In this document: piece by piece, positions 26,933 through 37,181 of the stretch
Numbering within the stretch: position 1 is the stretch's first letter
How the letters are laid out: every line of letters starts with the position of its first letter
Assembly (NCBI GenBank): GCA_001274695.2
Contig: LARU01000004.1
Location: forward strand, 868,001 to 932,000
DNA length: 64,000 nucleotides
Reading direction: 5' to 3'
Source: Azoarcus sp. PA01
Lineage (GTDB): Bacteria > Pseudomonadota > Gammaproteobacteria > Burkholderiales > Rhodocyclaceae
The notes under the pieces: model-generated
Told to the model about the DNA's origin: nothing
What the model saw: the letters and a program-made list of their open reading frames with translations, nothing else
The model's database searches: none
Program-made: the position numbers and the translations under genes

Positions 26933-28189
26933 TCACGGACGGTACGGCGCGAGGAGGCGCGGCACGCCAGGCAGCGCGAAACGCGGGTAATCCGGCAGTC
27001 CGCCGGCAAAACACGCCGGCATTTCACCCTCGATCAGCGGGCGCAGGTACGCCCGCGCGGCATCGGTGACGTGCAGCCCGTCGGCGCGAATGAAGGCCGC
27101 AGGCACCTGGCGTTCGAGGTTCGCGATCGCGGCCACCGCGACGGGCGCCACGTCCCAGCGGTACGGCGCGCCGGCGAGACGGCGGATCGCGGCCATCACG
27201 CCGTCGCGCCCCGCCAGCGCGTACTCCACCGCCGCCTGCCCGACCGCGCGAGCCTGCGCGTAGTCGGTCGCCGACACCAGGTGGCCGGCCGCGCGCTGCA
27301 GGTAGTCCGGGATCGCCCAGTGATGCTTGTAGCCCAAGCGTGCGTGGATCAGGCGCGCGATGCACTGCCCGGCGCCGCCGAGCTGGACATGGCCTTTCGC
27401 ATCCTCGTTCTGCTCCATCAGCAGCGAGCCGTCGGCGCGGCGGATGCCTTCGGATACGGTGATCGCGCAATAGCCCAGACGCGACACCGTGGACCGCACT
27501 GCCGCGAGGAACACTTCCTCGTCGAACGGCACTTCGGGCATCAGGATGACATGCGGCGGCTCGTCGTCGTTGCGCGCGGCAAGCGCGGTCGCCGCGGCGA
27601 GCCAGCCGGCGTTGCGCCCCATGACTTCCAGGACGAACGCGCGCCCGACGCGGCTCGTCATCGCCGCCAGATCGAGCCCGGCTTCGAGCATCGACGTCGC
27701 CGCGTACTTCGCTGCGGAGCCGAAACCGGGCGAACAGTCCGTGCCTTCGAGGTCGTTGTCGACCGTCTTCGGCACCCCGACGCAGACCAGCGGATAGCCG
27801 CGATCGGCTGCCGCGCGCGACACTTTCGCGACCGTGTCCATCGAACCGTTGCCGCCGTTGTAGAGGAAATAACCGATGTCGTGCGCCGCGAACACCGCGA
27901 ACAGGCGGTCGTACTGGTCGCGGTTCGCCTCCGGCGCGTCGAGGTCGAAGCGGCACGAGCCGAACGCGCCGCCCGGCGTGCCGGCGAGGCGGCGCAGATC
28001 GGCGGCCGACAGCGGCGCGGTGTCGATCAGGTCTTCGTCGAGCGCGCCGAGAATGCCGTGACGCGCAGCGAGCACCCGCCCGATCGCGTCGGCGCGCGCC
28101 CGCGCGGCTTCGATGACGCTTGCCGCGGTCGCGTTGATGACCGCGGTCACGCCGCCCGACTGGGCATAGAGCAGGTTGGCTTTGTTCAT
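26933..28189 (-). CDS. 6-phosphofructokinase family (PPi- or ATP-dependent unclear)
   Basis: Phosphorylates fructose 6-phosphate in glycolysis. The 418-residue protein starts MNKANLLYAQSGGVTAVINATA (an in-frame TTG upstream at 28207 is less likely). Catalytic block PKTVDNDLEGTD holds the Asp of PFK and a Lys at the position that favours PPi, while the donor-loop motif reads NGGNGSMDT with Gly at the position where PPi enzymes usually have Asp. The donor therefore cannot be assigned safely. Fructose-phosphate contacts (MGRNAGWLAA) are present. Followed upstream by adk 78 bp away. Confidence 0.9.
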   Translation of the reverse strand: MNKANLLYAQSGGVTAVINATAASVIEAARARADAIGRVLAARHGILGALDEDLIDTAPLSAADLRRLAGTPGGAFGSCRFDLDAPEANRDQYDRLFAVFAAHDIGYFLYNGGNGSMDTVAKVSRAAADRGYPLVCVGVPKTVDNDLEGTDCSPGFGSAAKYAATSMLEAGLDLAAMTSRVGRAFVLEVMGRNAGWLAAATALAARNDDEPPHVILMPEVPFDEEVFLAAVRSTVSRLGYCAITVSEGIRRADGSLLMEQNEDAKGHVQLGGAGQCIARLIHARLGYKHHWAIPDYLQRAAGHLVSATDYAQARAVGQAAVEYALAGRDGVMAAIRRLAGAPYRWDVAPVAVAAIANLERQVPAAFIRADGLHVTDAARAYLRPLIEGEMPACFAGGLPDYPRFALPGVPRLLAPYRP

Positions 28190-28267
28190 CACGGTCCAGA
28201 AACGCAAACGCGGCGAGGAACGGGAAAGACTCCCGCCGCTCGCCGCGCCAGGCGGGAAAAATCCGGT

Positions 28268-28936
<669 letters not shown>

Positions 28937-29002
28937 TCAGGCGGCCGATGCTGCCGGCCGCGTCGTTATGCAAAAAAGAACTGCAAACAAAAGCCGCAAA
29001 AC

Positions 29003-29779
29003 TTAGCCGACTCGTTCGTGCCGGTCAAACGCCGCCCGCACGCGCTCGAGGTCTTCGGGCGTGTCGACGCCCGCGGCCGGCGCAACTTCGACAGGCATCA
29101 CCCGGATCCGGTGTCCGTGCCACAGCGCGCGCAGCTGTTCGAGCGCTTCCCATTGCTCGAGCGGCGACGGAGCGAGGCTCGCGTAGCAGCGCAGGAACGC
29201 GACGCGGTACGCGTACAGGCCGACGTGGCGCAGCACCGGCAGGCCGGCGGGAAGCTCGTCGCGCGCCGTGGCGAACGCATCGCGCGCCCACGGGATCGGG
29301 GCGCGCGAGAAATACAGCGCGTGGTCGTGCGCGTCGCAGACGACTTTGACGACGTTCGGGTTGAAGAACTCGGCAGCGACATGCAGCGGGTGCGCGGCGG
29401 TCGCGATCGCCGCGACCGGGTCGTCGGCGAGCGCCTGGGCCACGGCCGCGATCAGCTTCGGCTCGATCAGCGGTTCGTCGCCCTGGACGTTGACGACGAT
29501 GTCGTCGGCGCTCCAGCCCAGCGCGTCGACGACTTCGGCGAGCCGGTCGGTACCGCTCGGGTGGTCTTCGCGCGTCATCAGCGCGTCGCCGCCGGCTGCG
29601 CGGACCGCGTCGAATACCGCCGGGTGGTCGGTGGCGACCCACACCGACGCGGCGCCGGCGCGGCGCGCCTGCTCGAGCACGCGCACGACCATCGGCTTGC
29701 CGGCGATGTCGGCAAGCGGCTTGCCCGGAAGCCGGCTCGACGCGTGGCGCGCCGGGATGACGACGTGGAACGCAGCCAT
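29003..29779 (-). CDS. kdsB: 3-deoxy-manno-octulosonate cytidylyltransferase (CMP-KDO synthetase)
   Basis: Activates KDO with CTP for lipopolysaccharide core synthesis. 258 residues; N-terminal [22 protein letters not shown] and [11 protein letters not shown] are the family motifs. The ATG at 29779 overlaps the preceding stop by one base (TGATG); the open frame runs further upstream but that part is Trm112 in another frame. Confidence 0.97.
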   Translation of the reverse strand: MAAFHVVIPARHASSRLPGKPLADIAGKPMVVRVLEQARRAGAASVWVATDHPAVFDAVRAAGGDALMTREDHPSGTDRLAEVVDALGWSADDIVVNVQGDEPLIEPKLIAAVAQALADDPVAAIATAAHPLHVAAEFFNPNVVKVVCDAHDHALYFSRAPIPWARDAFATARDELPAGLPVLRHVGLYAYRVAFLRCYASLAPSPLEQWEALEQLRALWHGHRIRVMPVEVAPAAGVDTPEDLERVRAAFDRHERVG

Positions 29780-29973
29780 CAGCGGCGCCGCAAGGCGTCG
29801 ACTTCTTCGGCGCCGAGCTGGCGCGCTTCCTCTTCGAGCATCACCGGGATGCCGTCGCGGACCGGAAAGCCGAGGCGGTCGGCCTTGCACACCAGTTCCT
29901 GCTTGTCCTTGACGAAGTCGAGCGGGCCTTTGCAGATCGGGCACACGAGGATTTCAAGCAGTCGGGCGTCCAT
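29779..29973 (-). CDS. Trm112/YcaR-family zinc-ribbon-like protein
   Basis: 64-residue Trm112p-like protein, [20 protein letters not shown]...[25 protein letters not shown]. Two of the usual cysteine positions are seen as CPIC, plus a single Cys in LVCK, so the zinc site is partial, common in bacterial versions. Wedged between lpxK (20-bp overlap) and kdsB (1-bp overlap), the usual betaproteobacterial arrangement. Confidence 0.92.
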   Translation of the reverse strand: MDARLLEILVCPICKGPLDFVKDKQELVCKADRLGFPVRDGIPVMLEEEARQLGAEEVDALRRR

Positions 29974-30964
29974 GCGTCAGTTTCTCCAGGATACGTTCGG
30001 TGGCGCCCGCAGCGAGATGCGCTTTCACCGGGAACTCCCAAGTGTCGGCGGACGCGAAAGACGCGCATTTTACCGCATCCTTGCTGGTGAGGATTTTCGG
30101 CTCGCCCGGTGCGAAATCGAGGTCCGCGGCAGTGAAGGGATGATGATCGGGAAACGGGTGCGGCACGACGTCGAGCCCCAGCGCCGCCAACTGGGCGAAG
30201 AAACGCTCCGGGCGGCCGATGCCGGCGATGCCGTGCACGCGCCTGCCGCGAAACGTTTCGGCATTGCAGCACGCGCCGCCGTCGAGGCGGCGGAATTCGG
30301 CGCCTTCGAGATGCATCGCAAAGACCGCACGCCCGCCGAGAAGCGACGACAGCGCGGGCGACAGTGCGCCATGGGCGACGACGATATCCACGTCGCGCAG
30401 CCGCCCCGGCCCTTCGCGCAGCGGCCCCGCCGGCAGCAGCCAGCGGTTGCCGAGCGTGCGTTCGTCGACGACCGCGATTTCGACGTCGCGCGCGAGCCGG
30501 TAATGCTGCAAGCCGTCGTCGGCGACGATCACGTCACATTCGGGATGGGCCTGCAGCAGTTTGAGCGCCGCGGCCGGGCGATCGGCGCCGACGGCGACCG
30601 GCGATGCGGTGAGCCGCGCGAGCAACACCGGCTCGTCACCGAACAGCCGTACCTCGCCGTGCGGCGGGACGATCACGGCGCCGGCGACTTTGCCGCCATA
30701 GCCGCGGCTGACGATGCCCGGCGTGAAGCCCGCGTCCCGCAGCCGGGCGACGAGCCATTCGACGACCGGTGTCTTGCCGCTGCCCCCGACCGCGATGTTG
30801 CCGACGACAACGACCGGCACCGGAAGGCGTACCGCCCGCCGGACGCGGAGCTTGAACAACTGCCGGCGCGCGGCCGCAAGCAGCAGGAACAGGCCCGACA
30901 GCGGCAGCAGCAGCACGGCCGCGAGCGAGCGGGTCTGCCAGAACGCCGGCGCGTTGCGCGGCAT
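29954..30964 (-). CDS. lpxK: tetraacyldisaccharide 4'-kinase
   Basis: Phosphorylates the lipid A precursor at the 4' position at the inner membrane. 336 residues, with an N-terminal hydrophobic segment ([19 protein letters not shown]), P-loop [12 protein letters not shown], and SRGYGGK and DDGLQHYRL motifs. Overlaps the Trm112 gene by 20 bases. Confidence 0.96.
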   Translation of the reverse strand: MPRNAPAFWQTRSLAAVLLLPLSGLFLLLAAARRQLFKLRVRRAVRLPVPVVVVGNIAVGGSGKTPVVEWLVARLRDAGFTPGIVSRGYGGKVAGAVIVPPHGEVRLFGDEPVLLARLTASPVAVGADRPAAALKLLQAHPECDVIVADDGLQHYRLARDVEIAVVDERTLGNRWLLPAGPLREGPGRLRDVDIVVAHGALSPALSSLLGGRAVFAMHLEGAEFRRLDGGACCNAETFRGRRVHGIAGIGRPERFFAQLAALGLDVVPHPFPDHHPFTAADLDFAPGEPKILTSKDAVKCASFASADTWEFPVKAHLAAGATERILEKLTHGRPTA

Positions 30965-31014
30965 CGCTCAGAACGACCGGGCCGGTCCCCGGCGGGAAAA
31001 GGCAGCGGCCGGCG

Positions 31015-31437
31015 TCACTGGGGCGGCGCCTGGATCGCGAACGTGATGTGCGACAGGCCTGCACGCTGCGCCGCCTGCATCGCGTTGATGACACTTTGAT
31101 GGGCGGCCTTGGCGTCGGCATTGATGACGACGACCGGCTCATCCTTCCCCGCAGGAACCGCCTGCCCGAGCGCCGCGGCAATCGCGTCGATGTCCTTGCC
31201 TTCGACCGGCTGCCGGTTGACGAGGATGTCGCCGCTGGCGCTCACCGCGATATCGATCTGGTCGGGCATCGTCTCGGCCGTCTGCGCTTCACCGGTCGGC
31301 AGGTTGATCTCGAGGCCCGAGACTTTCGAGAACGTCGTCGTCAGCACGAGGAAGATGATCAGGACGAGCATGATGTCGATGAGCGGGATCAGGTTGATCT
31401 CCGGCTCTTCCTGGCGTCGGCCGCGCTGGAAGTTCAC
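31015..31437 (-). CDS. exbD: ExbD/TolR-family proton-motive-force transducer
   Basis: 140 residues: N-terminal cytoplasmic stretch, one membrane helix with the essential Asp (INLIPLIDIMLVLIIFLVLTTTF) and a periplasmic domain. Eight bp after exbB. Together they power TonB-dependent uptake; no tonB is in the window. ExbD rather than TolR because it heads the lpxK block. Confidence 0.92.
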   Translation of the reverse strand: MNFQRGRRQEEPEINLIPLIDIMLVLIIFLVLTTTFSKVSGLEINLPTGEAQTAETMPDQIDIAVSASGDILVNRQPVEGKDIDAIAAALGQAVPAGKDEPVVVINADAKAAHQSVINAMQAAQRAGLSHITFAIQAPPQ

Positions 31438-31445
31438 GTGCGTTC

Positions 31446-32054
31446 TCAGGCGCGACGCTCGCCGTGCACGACTTCGACGAGCCTGATCGCCTGCTGCTCC
31501 ATTTCGATGACGAAGCTGTCGACGAGAGCGCGGAAATGGCGCCAGAAAATCGTCGCCGGGATCGCGATGATCAGGCCCAGGCCGGTGGAGTTGAGCGCGG
31601 TCGAGATGCCCTGCGCGAGTTGCTGCGGGTTCGTCCCGGCGGCGCTTTGCGACGCGAAGATGTCGATCATGCCGACGATGGTGCCGAAAAGCCCCATCAG
31701 CGGGCTGATCGCGGCGATCGTGCCGAGGGTCGTCAGGAAGCGTTCGAGTTCGTGCGCGACGACGCGCCCGCTTTCCTCGATCGCCTCCTTCATGACTTCG
31801 CGGGAGCTGTTGACGTTGCGTAATCCGGCGGCGAGCACTTTCCCGAGCGGCGAATGGGCTGCGACGCGGTTCGCCATTTCACCCGATACGCCTTTCTGGC
31901 GCAGATCCGCGAGCACCTTGTCGAGCAGGTCGGGAGGAGCGATTCTGGAGCGGCGCAGCGTCGTCACGCGCTCGATGATGAGCGCCAGGGCGATCACCGA
32001 TGCCAGCAACAGCGGCCAGATCGGCCAGCCCGAGGCCTGTATGAGCGCGAACAC
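31446..32054 (-). CDS. exbB: ExbB/TolQ-family proton channel protein
   Basis: MotA/TolQ/ExbB family protein with three membrane helices; the conserved channel region is TTLGTIAAISPLMGLFGTIVGMIDIF and the last helix STALNSTGLGLIIAIPATIFW. I chose the GTG at 32054 (FALIQASGWPIW) because GGGGAG lies at correct spacing; an ATG 15 codons upstream lacks one. First gene of the six-gene envelope block. Confidence 0.93.
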   Translation of the reverse strand: MFALIQASGWPIWPLLLASVIALALIIERVTTLRRSRIAPPDLLDKVLADLRQKGVSGEMANRVAAHSPLGKVLAAGLRNVNSSREVMKEAIEESGRVVAHELERFLTTLGTIAAISPLMGLFGTIVGMIDIFASQSAAGTNPQQLAQGISTALNSTGLGLIIAIPATIFWRHFRALVDSFVIEMEQQAIRLVEVVHGERRA

Positions 32055-32155
32055 GCGAGAAGACTCCCCTTTGCAAAGGCGGAACTCTAGCGTTCGCATG
32101 CGGGCAGGGCAAGCTCGAACAGTTGGGCAGCGGGCCTCGAAGAATCCACAAAAGC

Positions 32156-32164
32156 TGTGGATAA
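32156..32164 (+). promoter_or_regulatory. isolated DnaA-box-like 9-mer in the exbB-xseA gap
   Basis: Exact TGTGGATAA (reverse complement of the TTATCCACA consensus), with a related TGTGTGGAT a few bases later. It lies in the 300-bp divergent region between exbB and xseA together with an AT-rich tract (about 32240-32282). No cluster of boxes, dnaA/dnaN or partition genes are nearby, so this is not an origin. Confidence 0.35.
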
Positions 32165-32342
32165 GTGTGTGGATTTTTCGCGGATAGCGCCCCGAAACTC
32201 TGTCGCGTCAAGCCAATGGCCACTTCGATCAAAAAATGGGCAACTTAATTCTTCTTTTTTATCAATAACTTAAAAATACGACCTTGAATCGAAAGGGTTT
32301 TCCTGATCGGGATTGACACGGCGCGGCGCTTGTGGATTCCGC

Positions 32343-32348
32343 TACAAT
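32343..32348 (+). promoter_or_regulatory. -10-like element immediately before xseA
   Basis: TACAAT seven bases before the xseA ATG. A good TTGACA is at 32313 but 24 bases away, longer than the usual 17. If this -10 is used, transcription would begin at or next to the start codon. Confidence 0.4.
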
Positions 32349-32354
32349 CCGCGC

Positions 32355-33731
32355 ATGCAAACCGAGCTCCCGCATGGCGACGGGGATCCGCGCCGTCTCC
32401 CTTCGGCCGGCACCGTACTGAGCGTCGCCGAACTCAACCGGCTCGCGCGCCAGACGCTCGAATCCCGTTTTCCGCTGCTGTGGGTCGGCGGTGAACTGTC
32501 GAACCTGACTCGCGCGCCGTCGGGCCACCTGTACTTCACGCTGAAAGACGCGCAGGCGCAGGTTCGCTGCACGATGTGGCGCAATCGCGCCCAGTTGCTG
32601 CCGTTCCGGCCCGAAAACGGCATGCGCGTCGAAGCCCGCGCACTGGTGACGCTGTATGAGGTGCGCGGCGATTTCCAGCTCGGCATCGAAGCGCTTCGCC
32701 AAGCCGGCGTCGGCAATCTTTTCGAAGCTTTCGTGCGCCTCAAGGACAGACTCGCTGACGAAGGACTGTTCGACGCGGCCCTCAAGCGGCCGCTGCCGCG
32801 CTACCCGCGACGCATTGGCGTCGTCACGTCGCCGGCAGCGGCCGCGTGGCACGATGTGCTCGCGACGCTGCGACGACGCGCGCCCCACCTCGAAGTCGTG
32901 CTGTACCCGGCTCCGGTCCAGGGAGATGCGGCCAGAACACGACTGGCGCAGGCGCTGCGCGTTGCCTCGGCGCGCGCCGCAACGGATGGCATCGACCTGC
33001 TGCTGCTGGTGCGCGGCGGCGGCGGCATCGAGGATCTGTGGGCGTTCAACGACGAAAACCTCGCCCGGGCGATCCGCGCGTGCCCGGTGGCGGTCGTCAG
33101 CGGCATCGGACACGAGACCGACTTCACGATCGCCGATTTTGCTGCCGACCTGCGCGCGGCCACTCCGACCGGCGCGGCCGAACTCGCGAGCGCCGGCTAC
33201 CACGAAGCCTGTGGGCGAATCACTTCGCTCGGCCGCACGCTTTCGGCAGCGTTGCACTATCGTCTCGACACGCTCGCGCAGCGCATCGACCGCGCCGCCC
33301 TGCGCCTCGTCCACCCGCGCGAACGCCTCGCGGCGGCACAAGAACGCACCGCCCGCCTCCGCGTCCGGCTCGCTGCCGCGATGAGCCGGCGTCTCGAGCG
33401 CCTGCAGGCCCGCAACGAGCAGCTTTGCCTTCGCCTCGAGGCGCGCCGGCCCGACCTCGACCGCGAGGCCGAACGCTGCGCCCGCCTTGCAAACCGCCTC
33501 GCGCTCGCCGCAGATCGCCTGATCGACCGGCCTCGCGCACGCTTGGAAGGCCTCGCCGCCCATCTTCAGCACCTCGCGCCGCACGCCGTGCTGGCGCGCG
33601 GCTACAGCATCACGCGGGATGCCGACGGACGCATCGTGCGCACCGCGGCAGGCGTCGGCGCCGGCGAAAAGGTATCGGTAGAACTGGCCACCGGCCGACT
33701 TCATGCTACGGTGAACAGCACGGACGCATGA
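32355..33731 (+). CDS. xseA: exodeoxyribonuclease VII large subunit
   Basis: Large subunit of ExoVII, which degrades single-stranded DNA from both ends. 458 residues: N-terminal OB fold (LSVAELNRLARQTLESRFPLLWVGGELSNL...GHLYFTLKDAQAQVRC), catalytic domain with IGVVTSPAAAAWHDVL and LLLVRGGGGIEDLWAFNDE and SGIGHETDFTIADFAADLRAATPTGAAE, then a long coiled coil. No xseB is adjacent. Confidence 0.97.
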   Translation: MQTELPHGDGDPRRLPSAGTVLSVAELNRLARQTLESRFPLLWVGGELSNLTRAPSGHLYFTLKDAQAQVRCTMWRNRAQLLPFRPENGMRVEARALVTLYEVRGDFQLGIEALRQAGVGNLFEAFVRLKDRLADEGLFDAALKRPLPRYPRRIGVVTSPAAAAWHDVLATLRRRAPHLEVVLYPAPVQGDAARTRLAQALRVASARAATDGIDLLLLVRGGGGIEDLWAFNDENLARAIRACPVAVVSGIGHETDFTIADFAADLRAATPTGAAELASAGYHEACGRITSLGRTLSAALHYRLDTLAQRIDRAALRLVHPRERLAAAQERTARLRVRLAAAMSRRLERLQARNEQLCLRLEARRPDLDREAERCARLANRLALAADRLIDRPRARLEGLAAHLQHLAPHAVLARGYSITRDADGRIVRTAAGVGAGEKVSVELATGRLHATVNSTDA

Positions 33732-33864
33732 CGCGGACAACGCGCGCTTGTGGCAGGACCCTGTCCACGGAGTCGCCGTTCCGGCATTGCCACTATCATC
33801 AAAGCCCGCCTAGAATCGTCAGGCTTGTAGCCCAACAACCTGAATTGCAACAGGAGAGAGAAAA

Positions 33865-34452
33865 ATGGAACATACCCTGCCTCAGCTGCCCTACGCGAAA
33901 GAAGCGCTGGCCCCGCACATCTCCGCCGAGACGATGGAATTCCACTACGGCAAGCATCATCAGGCGTACGTGACGAACCTGAACAACCTGATCAAGGGCA
34001 CCGAATTCGAGAACCTCGATCTCGAGGCGATCGTCAAGAAGGCGCCGGCCGGCGGCCTCTACAACAACTCCGCCCAGGTCTGGAACCACACGTTCTTCTG
34101 GAATTGCATGAAGCCCAACGGCGGCGGCGAACCGGCGGGCTCGCTGGCCGACGCGATCAAGGCCAAGTGGGGTTCGTTCGAAGACTTCAAGAAGACCTTC
34201 ACGACCTCCGCCGTCGGCAACTTCGGCTCCGGCTGGACCTGGCTCGTGAAGAAAGCCGACGGCAGCGTCGATATCGTCAACATGGGCGCGGCAGGCACGC
34301 CGCTGACGACCGGCGACAAGCCGCTGCTGTGCATCGACGTGTGGGAACACGCCTATTACATCGACTACCGCAACCGCCGCCCGGACTTCGTCGCCGCGTT
34401 CCTGAACAATCTCGTGAACTGGGACTTCGCGTCGAAGAATTTCGCCGCCTGA
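33865..34452 (+). CDS. sodB: superoxide dismutase [Fe/Mn]
   Basis: Dismutes superoxide. 195 residues with the metal ligands in [11 protein letters not shown] (His27), NHTFFWNCM (His), and [13 protein letters not shown] (Asp, His). AGGAGAGAG lies upstream of the ATG and a strong terminator follows. Sequence context (AGAxGxPL region: NMGAAGTPL) favours the iron form, but metal choice is not certain. Confidence 0.95.
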   Translation: MEHTLPQLPYAKEALAPHISAETMEFHYGKHHQAYVTNLNNLIKGTEFENLDLEAIVKKAPAGGLYNNSAQVWNHTFFWNCMKPNGGGEPAGSLADAIKAKWGSFEDFKKTFTTSAVGNFGSGWTWLVKKADGSVDIVNMGAAGTPLTTGDKPLLCIDVWEHAYYIDYRNRRPDFVAAFLNNLVNWDFASKNFAA

Positions 34453-34495
34453 GCGCGCTGTTTTACCCCCCTTCGACGGGGTGCGCAGAAAACGG

Positions 34496-34530
34496 AACGG
34501 CCGGTCGACATCCCGTCGACCGGCCGTTTT
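34496..34530 (+). terminator. rho-independent terminator after sodB
   Basis: A 14-bp perfect stem AACGGCCGGTCGAC / GTCGACCGGCCGTT with a five-base loop followed by T residues. Ends about 25 bp before the convergent GST gene's stop. Confidence 0.92.
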
Positions 34531-34553
34531 GCCTGAAGCGGAAGCCCTCGCCG

Positions 34554-35162
34554 CTATGCGACCAGGCCTTCGGCCTTCATCGCCTCCTGCACCTTCGGCC
34601 GCTGCGCGACGCGGGCGATGAACGCCTCAATGTTCGGCCACTTCGCGACGTCGATCTTCAGCATCCCCGTCCAGTTGAGCACCGTGAACAGATACGCGTC
34701 GGCGGCCGTGAAAGTGTCCCCGGTGACGAACTGCTTTCCGGCGAGGATCTTTTCCAGCGCATCGAGGCGGCGCTCGATCGTGCCGAGTTGCACCTGCCTC
34801 AACTCCGACGTCATCGCCGGATTGAACAGCGCCCCGATCTGCTTGTGGATTTCGGTGGCGACGAAATTGAGCGCCTCCATCTGGTGGTAACGCTCCATCG
34901 TGCCGGGTTTCGGCACCAGCCCCGATTCGGGTTTCTGGTCGGCGAGGTATTGGCAGATGACCCCGACTTCCGTGAGCACTTCGCCATTGTCGAGCACCAG
35001 CGCCGGCACGTAGCCTTTCGGATTGATCTTCCAGTAGTCGTCGCCCCCGGCAGTCTTCTTCGTCGGGATATCGACTTTTTCCAGTTCGATCGCGAGGCCG
35101 AGCTCGCGCGAGACGATATGCGGCGCCAGCGAGCATGCTCCGGGGGAATGATAGAGCTTCAT
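34554..35162 (-). CDS. glutathione S-transferase, beta class
   Basis: 202 residues, MKLYHSPGACSLAPHIVSRELG with the beta-class Cys10 and His, then the GSH-binding loop GYVPALVLDNGEVLTEVGVICQYLA and a helical C-terminal domain with FTAADAYLFTVL. Detoxification or redox buffering. GAAGGAGA precedes the ATG. Monocistronic, convergent with sodB. Confidence 0.92.
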   Translation of the reverse strand: MKLYHSPGACSLAPHIVSRELGLAIELEKVDIPTKKTAGGDDYWKINPKGYVPALVLDNGEVLTEVGVICQYLADQKPESGLVPKPGTMERYHQMEALNFVATEIHKQIGALFNPAMTSELRQVQLGTIERRLDALEKILAGKQFVTGDTFTAADAYLFTVLNWTGMLKIDVAKWPNIEAFIARVAQRPKVQEAMKAEGLVA

Positions 35163-35344
35163 CGACGTCTCCTTCGAGGGAATTGAATCCTGAGGTGCTG
35201 CGCGTTCGGGTGCCTGGACGTTCCGTCCGCCCCAGGCCGGGCAGCGAAAACTCTAACACAGGGTAAAAGAATGCCCCACACTATGCGCGCGAGCCCCGCT
35301 CGACGGATCATCGCCCCGCTGTTGCCCTCCAGGAGCAGACGACC

Positions 35345-37126
35345 ATGAACGTGCGCAATCCTTCGCCCGCGACGCCCCCGACAATTCCGGAACCGCCCTC
35401 ACGCAGCCGCAATCCGCTCGACATCAAGGTCCATGCCGCGCTGGCGCGGGCGACGTCGTCGGTTTCCCCGATGTCCCTGCTGCTCGCGAGCATCGACTGG
35501 GCCGGGCACCTGGCCGGTTCGCCAGGCAAACGGCTCGAGCTCGTCAACCTCGCCCTCGAACAGAACCGCCGCCTGGTGCGCTACGTCCGCGAACTCGCCC
35601 GTGCGCTGCCGGGTTCGCCCGCGCATGAATGCATCGAGCCTCCGGCGCGCGACCGGCGCTTCATCGCCGACGAATGGCATCACTGGCCATTCAACCTGAT
35701 GCACCAGTCCTTCCTGCTCGCCGACGAATGGTGGCAGGCGGCGACGCGCGGCGTTCCCGGCGTCTCCCGGCATCACGAGAACGTCATCTCGTTCACCGCA
35801 CGGCAGTGGCTCGACGTGTTTTCACCGGGCAATTATCTCCCGACGAATCCGCTCGTGCTCAAACGCACCGCCGAGCAGGGAGGAACGAACCTGTGGCGGG
35901 GACTGGTGAATGCGCTGGACGATCTCGAGCGCGTCGCGACCGGCCACCCTCCGGCCGGCGCCGAAGATTTCGTCGTCGGCCGCGATGTCGCCGTGACGCC
36001 GGGCAAAGTGGTGCTGAAGAACCGTCTGATCGAGCTGATCCAGTACGCGCCGACGACCGAAAAAGTCCATCCCGAACCGGTCCTGATCGTGCCGGCGTGG
36101 ATCATGAAGTACTACATCCTCGATCTCTCACCGCACAATTCGCTCGTGAAGTATCTCGTCGACCAGGGACACACGGTGTTCTGCATCTCGTGGAAGAACC
36201 CCGGCGCCAAAGAGTCCGACCTCGACATGGAAGACTACGTGCAGTCCGGCTTCCATGCCGCGCTCGCCGCGGTCAATGCGATCGTCCCCGACCGCAAGGT
36301 GCATGCCGCCGGCTACTGTCTCGGCGGCACGCTGCTGTCGATCGCCAACGCGGCGATGGCGCGCGACGGCGACGAGCGGCTCGCGTCGATGACGCTGTTC
36401 GCCGCGCAGACCGATTTCACCGAGCCGGGCGAGCTGGCGCTTTTCATCGACGAAAGCGAAGTCAGCCTGCTCGAAGCCCAGATGGCCGAAACCGGCTATC
36501 TCACCGCCGGGCAGATGGCCGGCGCGTTCCAGTTGCTGCGTTCGTACGACCTGCTGTGGTCGCGCATGGTCGGCGAGTACCTGATGGGCGAGCGCGCGCC
36601 GATGAACGACCTGATGGCGTGGAACGCCGACCCGACGCGCATGCCCGCGCGCATGCACACGCAGTACCTGCGGCTGCTGTTTCTCAACGACGACCTGAGC
36701 GAAGGGCGTTACCCGGTCGGCGGCAAGCCCGTTGCGCTGAGCGACATCGACACACCGATTTTCTGTGTCGGCACGGTCACGGACCACGTCGCGCCGTGGC
36801 GGTCGGTCCACAAGCTGCATTACCTGACCCCGGCGGAAATCACCTTCGTGCTGACGAGCGGCGGCCACAATGCCGGCATCGTCAGCGAGCCCGGCCGCGC
36901 ACGACGGCACTTCCAGATCCTCGAGCGACCGGTTGGTGGCAACTATGTCTCACCGGACGAGTGGCTCGCGAGCGCGCCACGACACGAAGGATCGTGGTGG
37001 CCGGAGTGGGTTGCCTGGCTGAAGGCGCGCTCGGCGGCCCCCGTCGCCCCACCGACACTGGGGGCACCGCAGTCCGGTTACCCCGTCCTCGAGGACGCTC
37101 CCGGCCAGTACGTGCGGGAAAAATAG
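35345..37126 (+). CDS. phaC: poly(3-hydroxyalkanoate) synthase (PhaC)
   Basis: Polymerises 3-hydroxyacyl-CoA into polyhydroxyalkanoate granules. 593 residues: N-terminal PhaC domain (RFIADEWHHWPFNLMHQSFLLADEWW), then an alpha/beta-hydrolase fold with the nucleophile C325 in the lipase-like box GYCLGGTLL, an Asp in FCVGTVTDHVAPW and the catalytic His in LTSGGHNAGIV. CAGGAGC upstream of the ATG. It is followed 55 bp later by a phasin-type gene, suggesting an operon. Confidence 0.94.
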   Translation: MNVRNPSPATPPTIPEPPSRSRNPLDIKVHAALARATSSVSPMSLLLASIDWAGHLAGSPGKRLELVNLALEQNRRLVRYVRELARALPGSPAHECIEPPARDRRFIADEWHHWPFNLMHQSFLLADEWWQAATRGVPGVSRHHENVISFTARQWLDVFSPGNYLPTNPLVLKRTAEQGGTNLWRGLVNALDDLERVATGHPPAGAEDFVVGRDVAVTPGKVVLKNRLIELIQYAPTTEKVHPEPVLIVPAWIMKYYILDLSPHNSLVKYLVDQGHTVFCISWKNPGAKESDLDMEDYVQSGFHAALAAVNAIVPDRKVHAAGYCLGGTLLSIANAAMARDGDERLASMTLFAAQTDFTEPGELALFIDESEVSLLEAQMAETGYLTAGQMAGAFQLLRSYDLLWSRMVGEYLMGERAPMNDLMAWNADPTRMPARMHTQYLRLLFLNDDLSEGRYPVGGKPVALSDIDTPIFCVGTVTDHVAPWRSVHKLHYLTPAEITFVLTSGGHNAGIVSEPGRARRHFQILERPVGGNYVSPDEWLASAPRHEGSWWPEWVAWLKARSAAPVAPPTLGAPQSGYPVLEDAPGQYVREK

Positions 37127-37181
37127 GCATTTGCCGGCCTCCATGGCCGTCCCGTTCGCCCCTTCCAAAAAGGAGGTCGCC

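Noticed and set aside
32100..32354. Possible replication origin (DnaA box plus AT-rich tract)
   Set aside because: Only one exact 9-mer; no dnaA, dnaN, gyrB, rpmH or parAB genes and no box cluster.
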